A program made the position numbers and the translations under genes. The notes beneath the pieces were generated by a model that did not search any database, was not told the DNA's origin, and saw only the letters and a program-made list of their open reading frames with translations. Source: an uncultured Pontibacter sp. (lineage in GTDB: Bacteria; Bacteroidota; Bacteroidia; Cytophagales; Hymenobacteraceae). From it: 64,000 bases of DNA. This document shows, in pieces, positions 1 to 8,861 of the stretch. The stretch is from positions 25,040 through 89,039 of the forward strand of contig NZ_CANLMZ010000017.1 in NCBI RefSeq assembly GCF_947492645.1. Direction: 5' to 3'. Each line of letters opens with the position of its first letter. Within the stretch, counting starts at the first letter, position 1.

Positions 1-1104
1 TTGAGGAGGCGCTGCTGTAGTCTCTACTGCAATAAACCCGTTTTCATCTATCGCCTCCATGGCATTCTTGAAAATATTTAGCAGCACTTGCTCCATCTGG
101 TTTTTATCCATGGGTAACAGTAAGGGCTTATTAGTTAAGTGATACCTGAAGTGGATCTGGCGCTTTTCTAATTCTGGCTTAAGCAAACGGTGCAGGTCCT
201 GCAGCAGCAGGTGCACATCAGTAAGAACTTTCTGAGGCTTAGGCAACCGCACCACATCTGCAAAGCCAGCCATAAAACGGCTCAGGTTATAATTGCGGTC
301 AATGGCTACCTGCAGCACATGCTCGTAGTCGGCTTGGTCTGTGGGTTGCAGCTGCGGGGCATAGTGCTGCAAAGAGCCAAGTATAGAGTTAATGGCACCG
401 GTTGTGTTGTTTACCTCATGCGACATTACCCGGATAACCTTTTCATACGCCTGGCGCTCGTTCTGAAGTATGGCCTCCGTTAACTCCTCTATCAAAATAA
501 AGTAATGCTGAAAGCCACGATCCAGGAAATGGGCACGATGGCAGCGGTAGGTCCAGGTGCCATGTATTTTGAAAGTAACAGAATTGCCGGTTTTTAAATT
601 TTTTAAAGGTGCAGCCCATACTTCGGGTAACTGGCTTACGTGCTTGCCCTGAAGCTCAGGAAGGCGTTTACCCAGGAAACGCTCCGCAGAGGGGTTTAGA
701 CTTTCCACCTGGTTATCGAAGCCTAAAAGTATAATGCCTGCCGGCGAAGCCTGTATCAGCTTGTCTAATAAGAAGTGCTTTTCGGCCTGTGCCACCCTTT
801 CCTGGCGCAGCTGGGTTATCATGCGGTTATACACAATTACCAGGTCATCCAGGTCTTTTTGGCCTACTGCTGTAAAAGTGGTAGAAAAGTCCTTATCCTT
901 CATAGACTCTATACCTGATCTGATCAGATTCAGAGGCTTAAAAAAAGAACTGTAAAGCTGAGCTGTTACAAAAACGGAGCAAAGTATGAGCAGCTCCATC
1001 CCCAGGAAAAGAAACTTGTTTTGCTGCAACAGGTGCCATGCCAGCACGCCCAGCAGAACGTGAACGAGCACGGCAAAAAGTATAAATTTACTGCGCAGGG
1101 TCAT
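1..1104 (-). CDS. Sensor histidine kinase (partial, C-terminus beyond window)
   Basis: This frame is open from an ATG at 1104 to the window edge, about 368 codons. The protein senses a signal and phosphorylates a partner regulator. Two hydrophobic stretches near the N-terminus (about residues 7-25 and 32-48) suggest a membrane anchor with almost no periplasmic loop. A HAMP-like linker follows, then a PAS-like segment (SPAGIILLGFDNQVESLNPSA), an H-box reading MSHEVNNTTGAINSI and an N-box reading NQMEQVLLNIFKNAMEAI. The rest of the ATPase domain lies outside the window. The start overlaps the end of the upstream NtrC-type regulator by 17 bases (1088-1104), so the two are probably translationally coupled and form a cognate two-component pair. 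The H-box reads HEVNN rather than HEIRTP, as in NtrY-like kinases. Confidence 0.85.
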   Translation of the reverse strand, partial: MTLRSKFILFAVLVHVLLGVLAWHLLQQNKFLFLGMELLILCSVFVTAQLYSSFFKPLNLIRSGIESMKDKDFSTTFTAVGQKDLDDLVIVYNRMITQLRQERVAQAEKHFLLDKLIQASPAGIILLGFDNQVESLNPSAERFLGKRLPELQGKHVSQLPEVWAAPLKNLKTGNSVTFKIHGTWTYRCHRAHFLDRGFQHYFILIEELTEAILQNERQAYEKVIRVMSHEVNNTTGAINSILGSLQHYAPQLQPTDQADYEHVLQVAIDRNYNLSRFMAGFADVVRLPKPQKVLTDVHLLLQDLHRLLKPELEKRQIHFRYHLTNKPLLLPMDKNQMEQVLLNIFKNAMEAIDENGFIAVETTAAPPQ

Positions 1105-2476
1105 AGGGGATGTTAAACTTATCAAGGCGGCGGTACAGGGCTGCCCTGCTTAAACCTAAGGCACGTGCTACTTTGCTGATATTGTTCTGGTAATAGGCCA
1201 TCGATTTAATGATCATGGAAGCTTCCATTTCGTCCAGCGTCATGGTGCCGACGGCAGGAAGGGTTTTATCGCCGGGCTTTGCCGGGTTCTGCTGCGCCTG
1301 TGCCTTAAAATCATCTGCCTCCAAGGTTGAGTGCTCTGCTACCAGAACCGTTCTTTCCACCAGGTTTTTTAGCTCCCGTATGTTACCCGAAAGGTGCAGG
1401 TTTTTTAGCCACTGCAGGGCTTTTATACTTATTGTGAGGTTTGGGCGGTTATAAGTTTGCTTCAGGTTATCTACAAAGTACTGCACGAGCAAAGGAATGT
1501 CATCTTCACGTTCGCGCAGGGCAGGTAATTTTACCTTAATCAGGTTGATGCGGTAGTATAAATCTTCACGAAACTTACCTTCCTCAACCAGCTTTGCCAG
1601 ATCGCGGTTGGTGGCGCAAACCACGCGTATATCAAGCTTTCGGGACCGGCTGTCGCCTAGCACCTCGTAGGTGCGGTCCTGCAGTACACGCAGCAGTTTT
1701 ACCTGGCTGTTCATGTCCAGCTCACCGATCTCATCTAAAAAAATGGTGCCTTTATTAGCCATCTCAAAGCGGCCTGTCCTGTCTGACTTTGCATCGGTGA
1801 AGGCGCCTCGTTTGTGCCCAAACATTTCGCTTTCAAATAAAGTAGAGGAGATGCCGCCCAGGTTTACTTTAACAAAAGGCTGCGATTTACGGAGGCTGTT
1901 CCGGTGCACAGCCTCCGCTATCAGTTCTTTGCCTGTTCCGCTCTCTCCTTCAATCAGCACAGAGGCATCGGTGGGGGATATTTGCCCGATCTTCTTCAGC
2001 AGTTGCAGCAGCTGCGGGTCCTGTCCGATAATATTCCGAAAGTCGTATTGCTGGTCCAGCTTTTTGCGTGTAAGAGACCCAGCGCCAGTCTCAGCAGCCT
2101 GCTCAGATGCTGATAAGCTTAAGGCTGTACGCACCGCCTGCAGCAGGTACTCGTTGCTCCAGGGTTTGGTAATAAAGTCGGCGGCACCAAGACGCATGCC
2201 TTCTACTGCCAGCCCAATTGAGCCCCAACCAGTAATAAGTATAACCGGCAGGTTAGGGTAAAGCTGTTTAAACTGCTCCAGCAAAGCAATACCATCGTTG
2301 CCGGTAGTATCTATGGAGAAGTTCATGTCCATGATAGCCAGTTTAAACGGATGTTGCTGCGCCACCTCCAGCGCCTCTTTGGGATTGGAGGCCTCCTTGG
2401 TTTTAAACCCCTGCTGCTTTAACAACAAGCTAAGCGAGGCACGTACAGCTACATCATCATCTATTATCAGAACCAT
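1088..2476 (-). CDS. Sigma-54-dependent response regulator, NtrC family
   Basis: A transcription activator of sigma-54 promoters, 462 residues and full length for the family. The N-terminal receiver domain has the acidic pocket at D6-D8, phosphoacceptor D50 and conserved K104. The AAA+ domain has Walker A GESGTGKE (about 177-184) and the sigma-54 contact loop GAFTDA (about 224-229). A Fis-type helix-turn-helix closes the protein (SKVARALGLSRAALYRRL). It follows the ABC exporter genes on the same strand after a 65-base gap and overlaps the kinase gene downstream. The context suggests the pair controls the exporter operon, perhaps by responding to envelope stress or a toxic compound. That target is inferred. 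Confidence 0.93.
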   Translation of the reverse strand: MVLIIDDDVAVRASLSLLLKQQGFKTKEASNPKEALEVAQQHPFKLAIMDMNFSIDTTGNDGIALLEQFKQLYPNLPVILITGWGSIGLAVEGMRLGAADFITKPWSNEYLLQAVRTALSLSASEQAAETGAGSLTRKKLDQQYDFRNIIGQDPQLLQLLKKIGQISPTDASVLIEGESGTGKELIAEAVHRNSLRKSQPFVKVNLGGISSTLFESEMFGHKRGAFTDAKSDRTGRFEMANKGTIFLDEIGELDMNSQVKLLRVLQDRTYEVLGDSRSRKLDIRVVCATNRDLAKLVEEGKFREDLYYRINLIKVKLPALREREDDIPLLVQYFVDNLKQTYNRPNLTISIKALQWLKNLHLSGNIRELKNLVERTVLVAEHSTLEADDFKAQAQQNPAKPGDKTLPAVGTMTLDEMEASMIIKSMAYYQNNISKVARALGLSRAALYRRLDKFNIPYDPAQ

Positions 2477-2541
2477 GGTTTACGAGGCAGAATGGAAGTA
2501 TAAATATAAGTTTTTTCAGGATAATGCAGTACAGGTATACT

Positions 2542-3723
2542 TTAGTCTTCGTGCAGGGCTATGGCAGGATGTATGGCGGCTGCTTGTCTGCTTGGGTAAA
2601 ATGCACAAACTATAGTAAGCAGGTAAATAACAACGACGGCACCAAGTATAGCAACCGTGTACACAATTGATTCTACATCAAAGACCTGCAGCAAGGGAAG
2701 TTGTACTGCAAACATGACGCCGAGCAGCAGGCCAAAAGTTGCCAGCACCAGCACTTCGCCTATAAATTGCCTGTAAATCTGACCCGAAGCTGCACCCAAC
2801 GCCCTGCGCAGGCCTATCTCGCCATGGCGACTGTTAATATTGTACCACAGCACCCCAAACAAACCAAGCGCTACGTTTAAAATCAGGAAAGCACACACAA
2901 GCCCAAGGGCGATCATCGGGATCATGGTAAGTTTGGCTTTGTTCTGGCGCATTTTCTCCAGCGTTGTGACTTCTAAAGCCCAGCCTTTGCCGATCCCCGC
3001 CACCTGCTTCACCATTTTTTCTTCAAAGGCTATACCTGTGCCTGGTTTTACCCGGATCAGGACTTCACTCCAGAACGAGTTGGGACTCCGCGGCAGGTTA
3101 AGACGGGTAAAGAAAGCAGGCTCATCTGCTGCAAACTCACTTCCTGCACGAAAGTGCTCTGTAATGCCCACTACCTGGTAATTTGTGGAGTCGTTTACCG
3201 GAATGAGTTTACCTAGTGCATCCTCCTCCCCAAACAGTTGCTGCTTGAGCGCCTTATTGATTACAATGGGTGCATGGTGGCTGGCATTGTCCTGCATCCC
3301 AAACCACCGGCCTTCACGCACCTGTAGCTGCATTACTTCTTTAAAGTCATCCTCTACTTCATAAAAATCGGCCATTACGTCTTTTACATTGCCATATGAT
3401 AAATTATTGTTCATCTGGCTGAAGGCAAAAGGAGCATTGCTGCTGGTGAGGGAGGCTTGCTGAACTTCCGGGAAAGTGCGTACCAGCTGAAGTACCTGCT
3501 CCAGGTTCTGGTGGTTAAGGGCAGAAGAGTCTGTAGAGGGCCGCATGGTGAGAAGCCATACATTGTCATGTTCAAAACCAAGCGGTTTGGTGTAGTTGCG
3601 CACGTTATACACGATGAAGCTCAGCACGCCGAACAGCACCAGGAAGCAAAAGAAAATTTCGGTGATCAGCAGGAAGTTACTTTTCTTCCTGTTCCAGATC
3701 AGTTTAAACAAGTGACGTATCAT
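2542..3723 (-). CDS. ABC transporter permease, MacB/FtsX type (second)
   Basis: Inner-membrane permease of 393 residues with the MacB layout: one N-terminal transmembrane segment, a periplasmic MacB_PCD-like domain (about 40-230), then three C-terminal membrane helices. The segment NSRHGEIGLRRALGA before the second helix is the usual FtsX-family coupling motif. The start codon overlaps the stop of the preceding permease by 4 bases (ATGA). A strong Shine-Dalgarno-like AAAGGAGG lies just before it, which is unusual for this phylum. It is likely to form a heterodimer with the preceding permease, powered by the ATPase at 4964-5668. Such systems export peptides, lipids or drugs through a TolC channel. 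Confidence 0.9.
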   Translation of the reverse strand: MIRHLFKLIWNRKKSNFLLITEIFFCFLVLFGVLSFIVYNVRNYTKPLGFEHDNVWLLTMRPSTDSSALNHQNLEQVLQLVRTFPEVQQASLTSSNAPFAFSQMNNNLSYGNVKDVMADFYEVEDDFKEVMQLQVREGRWFGMQDNASHHAPIVINKALKQQLFGEEDALGKLIPVNDSTNYQVVGITEHFRAGSEFAADEPAFFTRLNLPRSPNSFWSEVLIRVKPGTGIAFEEKMVKQVAGIGKGWALEVTTLEKMRQNKAKLTMIPMIALGLVCAFLILNVALGLFGVLWYNINSRHGEIGLRRALGAASGQIYRQFIGEVLVLATFGLLLGVMFAVQLPLLQVFDVESIVYTVAILGAVVVIYLLTIVCAFYPSRQAAAIHPAIALHED

Positions 3724-4961
3724 TTCGATCCTCCTTTCAGCGCCTCAACGGCATGTAAGCGTGACATTTTATAAGCAGGGTATACCCCGGAAAGCAAACC
3801 AAACACAAGGCACAGTAGCAGGCCAATAGCGAACACACGTAGGTTAAGGTCCAGGTCAGCGTATACTATAATACCGCTGTCGTTGATAAACCATAGTGCC
3901 CCCGCCGACAGCAGGAACCCCAGCAAACCACCCAGCAGCGTCAGGAAGATGTTTTCGACGATAAACTGCCCGATGATGGTGGAGGAGGTGGCTCCGAAGG
4001 CCTTACGAACCCCAATCTCTGAGGAGCGCTCCATGATGCGGCTGATGTTGATGTTGACCAAGTTGATAGTAGGCAACAGCATGAACAGAAAAGTCAGGCC
4101 AGCCAGTATACCATACAACATGCCAAGGCCGGTTTCCTGATCGCGACCTAAAAAGGCGCGGGCAAAGCTCTCCAGAAAGGTGTCGGGGAAGGAGAAAAGC
4201 TTTGTGCCTTTCTGTGGCTGCTGGCGCTCTACTTCCTGCATCATAGCCGCATATTCAGCCTTTATTTTCGGAATGTCGTTGGGGGTTTTGGCTTTGATGG
4301 TGGCAAAATAAGTGCCCCGCAACCCAGGTTTGTTAAATTCCTGGCTTTTGAGCGTAACAGGTACCCACACATCGGCATAAGATTGAACACGCAGTACCGG
4401 CACGTTTTCGACTACGCCCACAACTTTATACTTTACCTGGTCTACCACAATATATTGCCCAACGGCCGGTGCTTTTCCGAAGTATTGCTCGCGGGTGTTC
4501 TCGTTGATAACCGCCACGCGGTTGGCACCCTTCACGTCCTGCTGCGTGAAAGCATTGCCCTCCAAAAAGTTAAAGTCAAGTATGTCCCAAAATTCGCGGT
4601 CTGTATACTTGATGTCGAGGGCCAGTTTGCGGTTATTGATGTAGCTGTTCACCTGAAAAAACATAGAGTTTACCGATACCGTTTCAGGTGTATTCAGGGG
4701 GCGTATATTGCGGTCGAAGAAGTGGTAGCTGATCGGCCCGCTACTGTTATAGCCATCCTGAATCTGCTCCCGCACCATGTTTACAAAAAGCAACTTGTCT
4801 GTTTCCCGCTCCGGCATCTGCGGCCCGAAGGTGTGGTCAAAAAGGGAGGTAGCCACCATGAGCACCATTAAAGTGAAGCTGATGCCGAAGAGGCTGATGA
4901 AGGTAAAGAACTTGCGGCGCAAAAGTACTTTCCAGGCTATTTTAAGATAATTCTTCAGCAT
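3720..4961 (-). CDS. ABC transporter permease, MacB/FtsX type (first)
   Basis: Inner-membrane permease of 413 residues. It has an N-terminal membrane segment (about 20-42), a large periplasmic MacB_PCD-like domain, and three C-terminal helices. The FtsX-family motif here reads ERSSEIGVRKAFGA. It lies 2 bases downstream of the ATPase gene and overlaps the next permease by 4 bases, so the three are co-translated. The two permeases are diverged paralogues, which fits a heterodimeric exporter. No substrate can be read from the sequence. Confidence 0.9.
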   Translation of the reverse strand: MLKNYLKIAWKVLLRRKFFTFISLFGISFTLMVLMVATSLFDHTFGPQMPERETDKLLFVNMVREQIQDGYNSSGPISYHFFDRNIRPLNTPETVSVNSMFFQVNSYINNRKLALDIKYTDREFWDILDFNFLEGNAFTQQDVKGANRVAVINENTREQYFGKAPAVGQYIVVDQVKYKVVGVVENVPVLRVQSYADVWVPVTLKSQEFNKPGLRGTYFATIKAKTPNDIPKIKAEYAAMMQEVERQQPQKGTKLFSFPDTFLESFARAFLGRDQETGLGMLYGILAGLTFLFMLLPTINLVNINISRIMERSSEIGVRKAFGATSSTIIGQFIVENIFLTLLGGLLGFLLSAGALWFINDSGIIVYADLDLNLRVFAIGLLLCLVFGLLSGVYPAYKMSRLHAVEALKGGSK

Positions 4962-4963
4962 GG

Positions 4964-5668
4964 CTATACTTGTTGGAAATTAAAAGCCGCTGTTCTGGCA
5001 TCTGATACCTGCTGGCCGTCAAAAAAGCGAATCAGCCGCTCTGTTTTATGGGCCATGTTCTCGTCGTGAGTCACCATCACAATGGTGGTGCCGTCCTGCT
5101 GGTTCAGGTGGAGCAGGATGTTCATGATTTCTTCTCCCATCACAGAGTCAAGGTTACCGGTGGGTTCGTCGGCAAGTATAACTTCAGGCTGGCCTATCAG
5201 GGCGCGGGCAATGGCTACCCGCTGCCGCTGACCACCGGAAAGCTGGGCAGGGAAGTGTTTGGTACGGGCGCTAAGGCCAACTTTCTCTAATGCTGTCATT
5301 GCCAACTTCCTGGTTTCTGCAGCCGATGCGCCCCTGCGGTAGAGTAGGGGCAACTCTACATTGTCGAGCACGCTCAGGTCGTTGATGAGGTGATAGCTCT
5401 GGAAAACAAACCCCAGTTTCTGATTGCGGATATGCGCCAGCTCTTTGTCTTTATACTTGCTGATGGGCGTACCGTCAATTTCTACCAGTCCGCTGGTTGG
5501 CTCGTCCAGCAGGCCCATGATGTTGAGCAGCGTGCTTTTACCGCAACCGGATGGCCCCATAACAGACACAAATTCACCTTTGGGTATGTGCAGGTTTACG
5601 TTCTGCAAGGCTACCGTCTCAATGGTTTTGGTTTGGTAAACCTTCTCGATGTTTGATAGTGTGATCAT
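4964..5668 (-). CDS. ABC transporter ATP-binding protein, LolD/MacB type
   Basis: The 234-residue cytoplasmic ATPase drives the adjacent permease pair. Walker A is GPSGCGKST (38-46), the Q-loop is at FQSYHLINDLSV (about 89-100), the signature is LSGGQ (143-147) and Walker B is VILADEPTGNLDS (163-175). The NLDS end is typical of the LolD/MacB/FtsE branch. It lies between the TolC gene (54 bases upstream) and the permeases (2 bases downstream) in a single minus-strand operon. Confidence 0.95.
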   Translation of the reverse strand: MITLSNIEKVYQTKTIETVALQNVNLHIPKGEFVSVMGPSGCGKSTLLNIMGLLDEPTSGLVEIDGTPISKYKDKELAHIRNQKLGFVFQSYHLINDLSVLDNVELPLLYRRGASAAETRKLAMTALEKVGLSARTKHFPAQLSGGQRQRVAIARALIGQPEVILADEPTGNLDSVMGEEIMNILLHLNQQDGTTIVMVTHDENMAHKTERLIRFFDGQQVSDARTAAFNFQQV

Positions 5669-5722
5669 AGTTTTATACTTGGTTCTAATATCGTGATTTT
5701 GTGGATTGATATAAAAGCTTGC

Positions 5723-7192
5723 TTACTCTTTGAAACTGATTGCCTGCTGATGCTCAAAATCGTAGAGCGTTAGCTGTCTTAAATTATAATAAGCTGCCCA
5801 GAAATCGCTTAGCGAGGAAATATAAGCACGCCTTGCCTGGTCTTTTTCTGCAAGGGCAATATTTAAATCTGTAATGCTAATGCGACCAATCAGGAAAGTG
5901 TTTCGGGCAATATCGTAGCGTTCGGCAGCAATAGCATCGGCTTCGGCGGTGGTGGCAATTCGGTTTTTAAGCGTATTATATTGGTTTACCTGCGTAATTA
6001 CAGCCTGCTCAAAGTTTGTTTCTTCCTGGCTGATGGTGTAGGCAACCAGTTGCTGGTTAAGCTGCGCCGCTTTTATAGCAGAGCGCTGGCGGCCCCAATC
6101 CAACAGCGGCATACTAAAACCAATGCGCGCGCGCTGCTGGTTGTCGGGTTGGTGGTAAATGTCAGTAAAGCTTTCGCCACGGTCGGTAAGGCCAAAGGTG
6201 GCAAATAAGCTGGCATTGAAACCATTGTCGCCTCGGGCTTTGGCCGCGTTGCTTTCGGCTTCTAAAAGCCTGCGCTCAAAATTTATACTTTCTTTTCGGT
6301 TTTTCCTGGCTTCTGAAATGGCAATCTCTGCTACTACGGGTGCCTCTGGTATACTTTCCGGCATGATCAGGTTAAAATGGACAGCCTCTTTTATACTTAA
6401 AAAATTCTTCAGCGCCAGCAAAGCAGTCTGTTCATCCAGGTGGGCTTGTGCAAGTGCCAGGTCAGCGTTCAAAACGGCCAGGCGCAGCTGCAGCAGATCA
6501 TTTTTAGACAGGCGGCCCAGTTTATACTTTTCCCCTGCTACCTGGAAAAGGGTATCGTTGTTAGCCAGGTTTTTGGCAGCTATACTTTTGTTAACCTGTG
6601 CCAGCAAAAGGTCGAAGTATAAATTGGTAGCTTTAACCGCCAATTGCTCTTTATCCTCTACAAACCTTTTTTTAGATTCCTCATACTTTAGAGGCTCTAT
6701 GCGTTTTGCCCAGGCCAGGGAGTTGTATGCAAAAAGCGGCTGCTCTATTCCGATAATTGCCGGATTGCCGTTGTAGCGTGTCTGATCGCGGTCAAAGTCA
6801 TCAAAGCGCTGCATAAGCGAAGTAACAAAAACACGGCCACCTGTAGGGGCAATTACCTGGCTCAGCGTAACGCCAATGTCGGAGCTGTTTATAGAAACTG
6901 GCTGAAAAGCGGTGGTGCCATCTGGTTGTGTTACTGGGGTAATGGTGCGGCTAAAGTCTGGCAAGGTGCCTTCCAGGCTTAGCTGGGGCAGGTAACCGGA
7001 TTTAGCGCTGCGCCATTGCCAGTAGCTGTTTTCACGGCTTGTTTCTACCTGTCGCGCCTCCACCGATTGCTCCTGTGCCATAGTGATAACTTCCTGCAGG
7101 CTTAGCTGCCTTTGCGTAGGTTGAGCTATACTTTGGCCACAGCAAAGCTGGAAGCACACAAACAGGAAAAAGGTTAAGTATCGGTAGCTCAT
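5723..7192 (-). CDS. TolC-family outer membrane efflux protein
   Basis: A 489-residue outer membrane channel with a cleavable signal peptide ending near CGQSIAQ. Two long coiled-coil repeats are rich in Ala, Gln and Leu (for example LAQVNKSIAAKNLANND and LLEAESNAAKARGD), as expected for the alpha-helical barrel. It should connect the ABC exporter and HlyD adaptor encoded beside it to the outside. The gene lies 46 bases downstream of the HlyD gene. Seven copies of the AAGTATA-type word or close variants fall within its middle 400 bases. Confidence 0.92.
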   Translation of the reverse strand: MSYRYLTFFLFVCFQLCCGQSIAQPTQRQLSLQEVITMAQEQSVEARQVETSRENSYWQWRSAKSGYLPQLSLEGTLPDFSRTITPVTQPDGTTAFQPVSINSSDIGVTLSQVIAPTGGRVFVTSLMQRFDDFDRDQTRYNGNPAIIGIEQPLFAYNSLAWAKRIEPLKYEESKKRFVEDKEQLAVKATNLYFDLLLAQVNKSIAAKNLANNDTLFQVAGEKYKLGRLSKNDLLQLRLAVLNADLALAQAHLDEQTALLALKNFLSIKEAVHFNLIMPESIPEAPVVAEIAISEARKNRKESINFERRLLEAESNAAKARGDNGFNASLFATFGLTDRGESFTDIYHQPDNQQRARIGFSMPLLDWGRQRSAIKAAQLNQQLVAYTISQEETNFEQAVITQVNQYNTLKNRIATTAEADAIAAERYDIARNTFLIGRISITDLNIALAEKDQARRAYISSLSDFWAAYYNLRQLTLYDFEHQQAISFKE

Positions 7193-7238
7193 AGTTTATG
7201 TATAGTATCATGTAACCCGATCAGGACCTGAGATTCCA

Positions 7239-8483
7239 TTACTTCAAGCGTATCTTTTTCAGGTGCTCGTATCCCTGCATGGACGAAATAATTACCTCGT
7301 CGCCGGCTTGTACGCCACTTTCCAGTTCTACAAAGTCTTTGTTGCTTACGCCGATAGTGGCTGGCACCCGCACCGCTTCATTTTCTCTAAGTATAAAAAC
7401 CTGGTTGCCGGAGGCGCTGGTGAAGTAGGGCCCGTTTTTAACCCGTAGCGTATTTGGTTTGGTAGCCGTATTTACCTGCACATCCACACGCAGATTAGGG
7501 CGAAGCAGCTTATGTGCCTCCTTTGTAAGTGATATAAAAAAGGTGATGGTACCATTTGTTACTGTTGGTTCTATGGCCGCAATAGTGCCTTGTAAGTCGG
7601 TGTCGTTTATGCGTATGCTTGCCTGGCCGCCTGTTTGCAGTTGTTCGGCAAAAGTATCAGAAATAGAGGCTTTTATTTTGAAGCTGCTCAGGTCGGCAAG
7701 GCGGGCAATGACATCACCTGCATTTACGCTGCTGCCTATTTCATTCTTTACCCAGGTTACTACCCCCAGACTAGTGGCTCGAATCTCGGCCTGCTGCATC
7801 TTGCGGTTTAGTTCTTCTATAGATCGGCCTTGCATGGCTAAAGTATAACCTAGTTCCTGTTCATCGGCTTTAAGCAGGGCGCGTTCGCTGGCGATGTCGC
7901 GTTCGAGCTGGGCAAGTTCCTGTTGCGCTATTTTAAGGTTTAGTTCTGCCTGTTTTACCTGCTCCTGGGTGCCGCCGCCAATTTTTAGAAGATACTGCTC
8001 ATCCTCGAGTCGCGCCTGCAGGCTTTTCACGCTCATGCTCTTTATTTGAAGCTGCGACCCTAGGCTGTTCAGTTTTTTCTGCAGTTGCAGTTGTAGCTGC
8101 ACGCTTTTATGCTGGTTCAGTTGCTGTTCGTCCTTTAATTTGTCGTAGGCAAGCTGTGTAAAAGAACGATCCAGCAGCAGCACCTGGTCGCCGGGTTTCA
8201 CCTGCTCGCCGCTGGTGCGTACCACCTGCTCAATGCGAGCCTGTATAGGACTGGTTATAACATGTTCGTTTTCAGGAACTACGACCCCCGTTGCGGTTAA
8301 AGTGGCTACTACCGGGCCACGTTCCACTACAGCTGTGCGAATTTCGGATCGGTTTATACCAGGCGTTATAAGAAACCTAAACCCTAATATGGTAAATACT
8401 ACCAAGGCAACTGCGACTGTTAGTTGCCAAAAGCGCTTCCGTTTATTTGCTTTGATGGTTGTAGATGATAGCTCCCGATCCAT
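7239..8483 (-). CDS. HlyD/MacA-family periplasmic adaptor
   Basis: The 414-residue membrane fusion protein bridges the inner-membrane ABC transporter and TolC. It has one N-terminal transmembrane segment (about 17-39). A lipoyl-like half follows (VVPENEHVITSPIQARIEQV), then a long coiled-coil hairpin (about 110-215), a second lipoyl half (MQQAEIRATSLGVVTWV) and beta-barrel/membrane-proximal domains. It is the first gene of the export operon. The upstream region carries a palindrome and a degenerate sigma-54-like element. Confidence 0.92.
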   Translation of the reverse strand: MDRELSSTTIKANKRKRFWQLTVAVALVVFTILGFRFLITPGINRSEIRTAVVERGPVVATLTATGVVVPENEHVITSPIQARIEQVVRTSGEQVKPGDQVLLLDRSFTQLAYDKLKDEQQLNQHKSVQLQLQLQKKLNSLGSQLQIKSMSVKSLQARLEDEQYLLKIGGGTQEQVKQAELNLKIAQQELAQLERDIASERALLKADEQELGYTLAMQGRSIEELNRKMQQAEIRATSLGVVTWVKNEIGSSVNAGDVIARLADLSSFKIKASISDTFAEQLQTGGQASIRINDTDLQGTIAAIEPTVTNGTITFFISLTKEAHKLLRPNLRVDVQVNTATKPNTLRVKNGPYFTSASGNQVFILRENEAVRVPATIGVSNKDFVELESGVQAGDEVIISSMQGYEHLKKIRLK

Positions 8484-8510
8484 AGTTTTTATACTTGCTA
8501 TGGTCTATAT

Positions 8511-8528
8511 AGCCAATTTAAATGCCAA
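8511..8528 (-). promoter_or_regulatory. Degenerate sigma-54-like promoter of the HlyD-ABC operon
   Basis: On the minus strand the element reads TTGGCATTTAAATTGGCT. It resembles the -24/-12 pattern (TGGCA then TTGC), but GG and GC are 11 bases apart instead of 10, and the -12 element is TTGGC. It lies about 30 bases before the HlyD start codon. A sigma-54 activator encoded in the same cluster makes it attractive, but the match is imperfect. Confidence 0.3.
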
Positions 8529-8592
8529 TAATGTAAGGTGTTGATATGTAGTGTTTTGTGATATTTAATAATGCCTTTTGGAGCTTGGCAGG

Positions 8593-8608
8593 TGTTCAGT
8601 ATTGAACA
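8593..8608. promoter_or_regulatory. Palindromic operator or enhancer site
   Basis: TGTTCAGTATTGAACA has perfect 6-base arms around a 4-base spacer. A third half-like CTGTTCGG begins at 8611. It is centred about 120 bases before the HlyD start and about 88 bases before the candidate -12 element, a usual distance for an NtrC-type activator site. Binding by the regulator at 1088-2476 is inferred. Confidence 0.4.
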
Positions 8609-8861
8609 GGCTGTTCGGTTTTAGAAGGGAAACTTTTGATGCTGATAGTCATCTGCATCAAATTATAAAGGCGCTGACTAGATGGTAAAGGCCACAGATG
8701 TATTATTCTGGATTAACCTTATTCAGGCAGCTTTCGATCAAATGAATAGCGTACGCTGAAGCAAATCTGAAATAAGCCCCTATACATATGCAGAACAGCG
8801 AAGCGGCCCCGGCATTAGCAGCAGTTAGGCGTGCCTCTTGCTTGCTACCAAAGTATAAATG

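Larger units (their letters stand above)
8484..8861. other. Intergenic region upstream of the export operon
   Basis: This 378-base gap separates the hybrid kinase stop from the HlyD start; both genes are on the minus strand. It holds the palindrome at 8593-8608, a degenerate sigma-54-like element at 8511-8528, and an inverted pair of AAGTATA words at 8851-8869 that overlaps the kinase stop codon. The rest (about 8620-8850) shows nothing recognisable apart from a short AGCGTACGCT palindrome. Confidence 0.6.

Noticed and set aside
6159..6776. 205-codon plus-strand frame inside the first tolC gene
   Set aside because: Low-complexity Ser/Leu/Arg composition typical of the reverse frame of a real gene. 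The minus-strand TolC frame is well supported.
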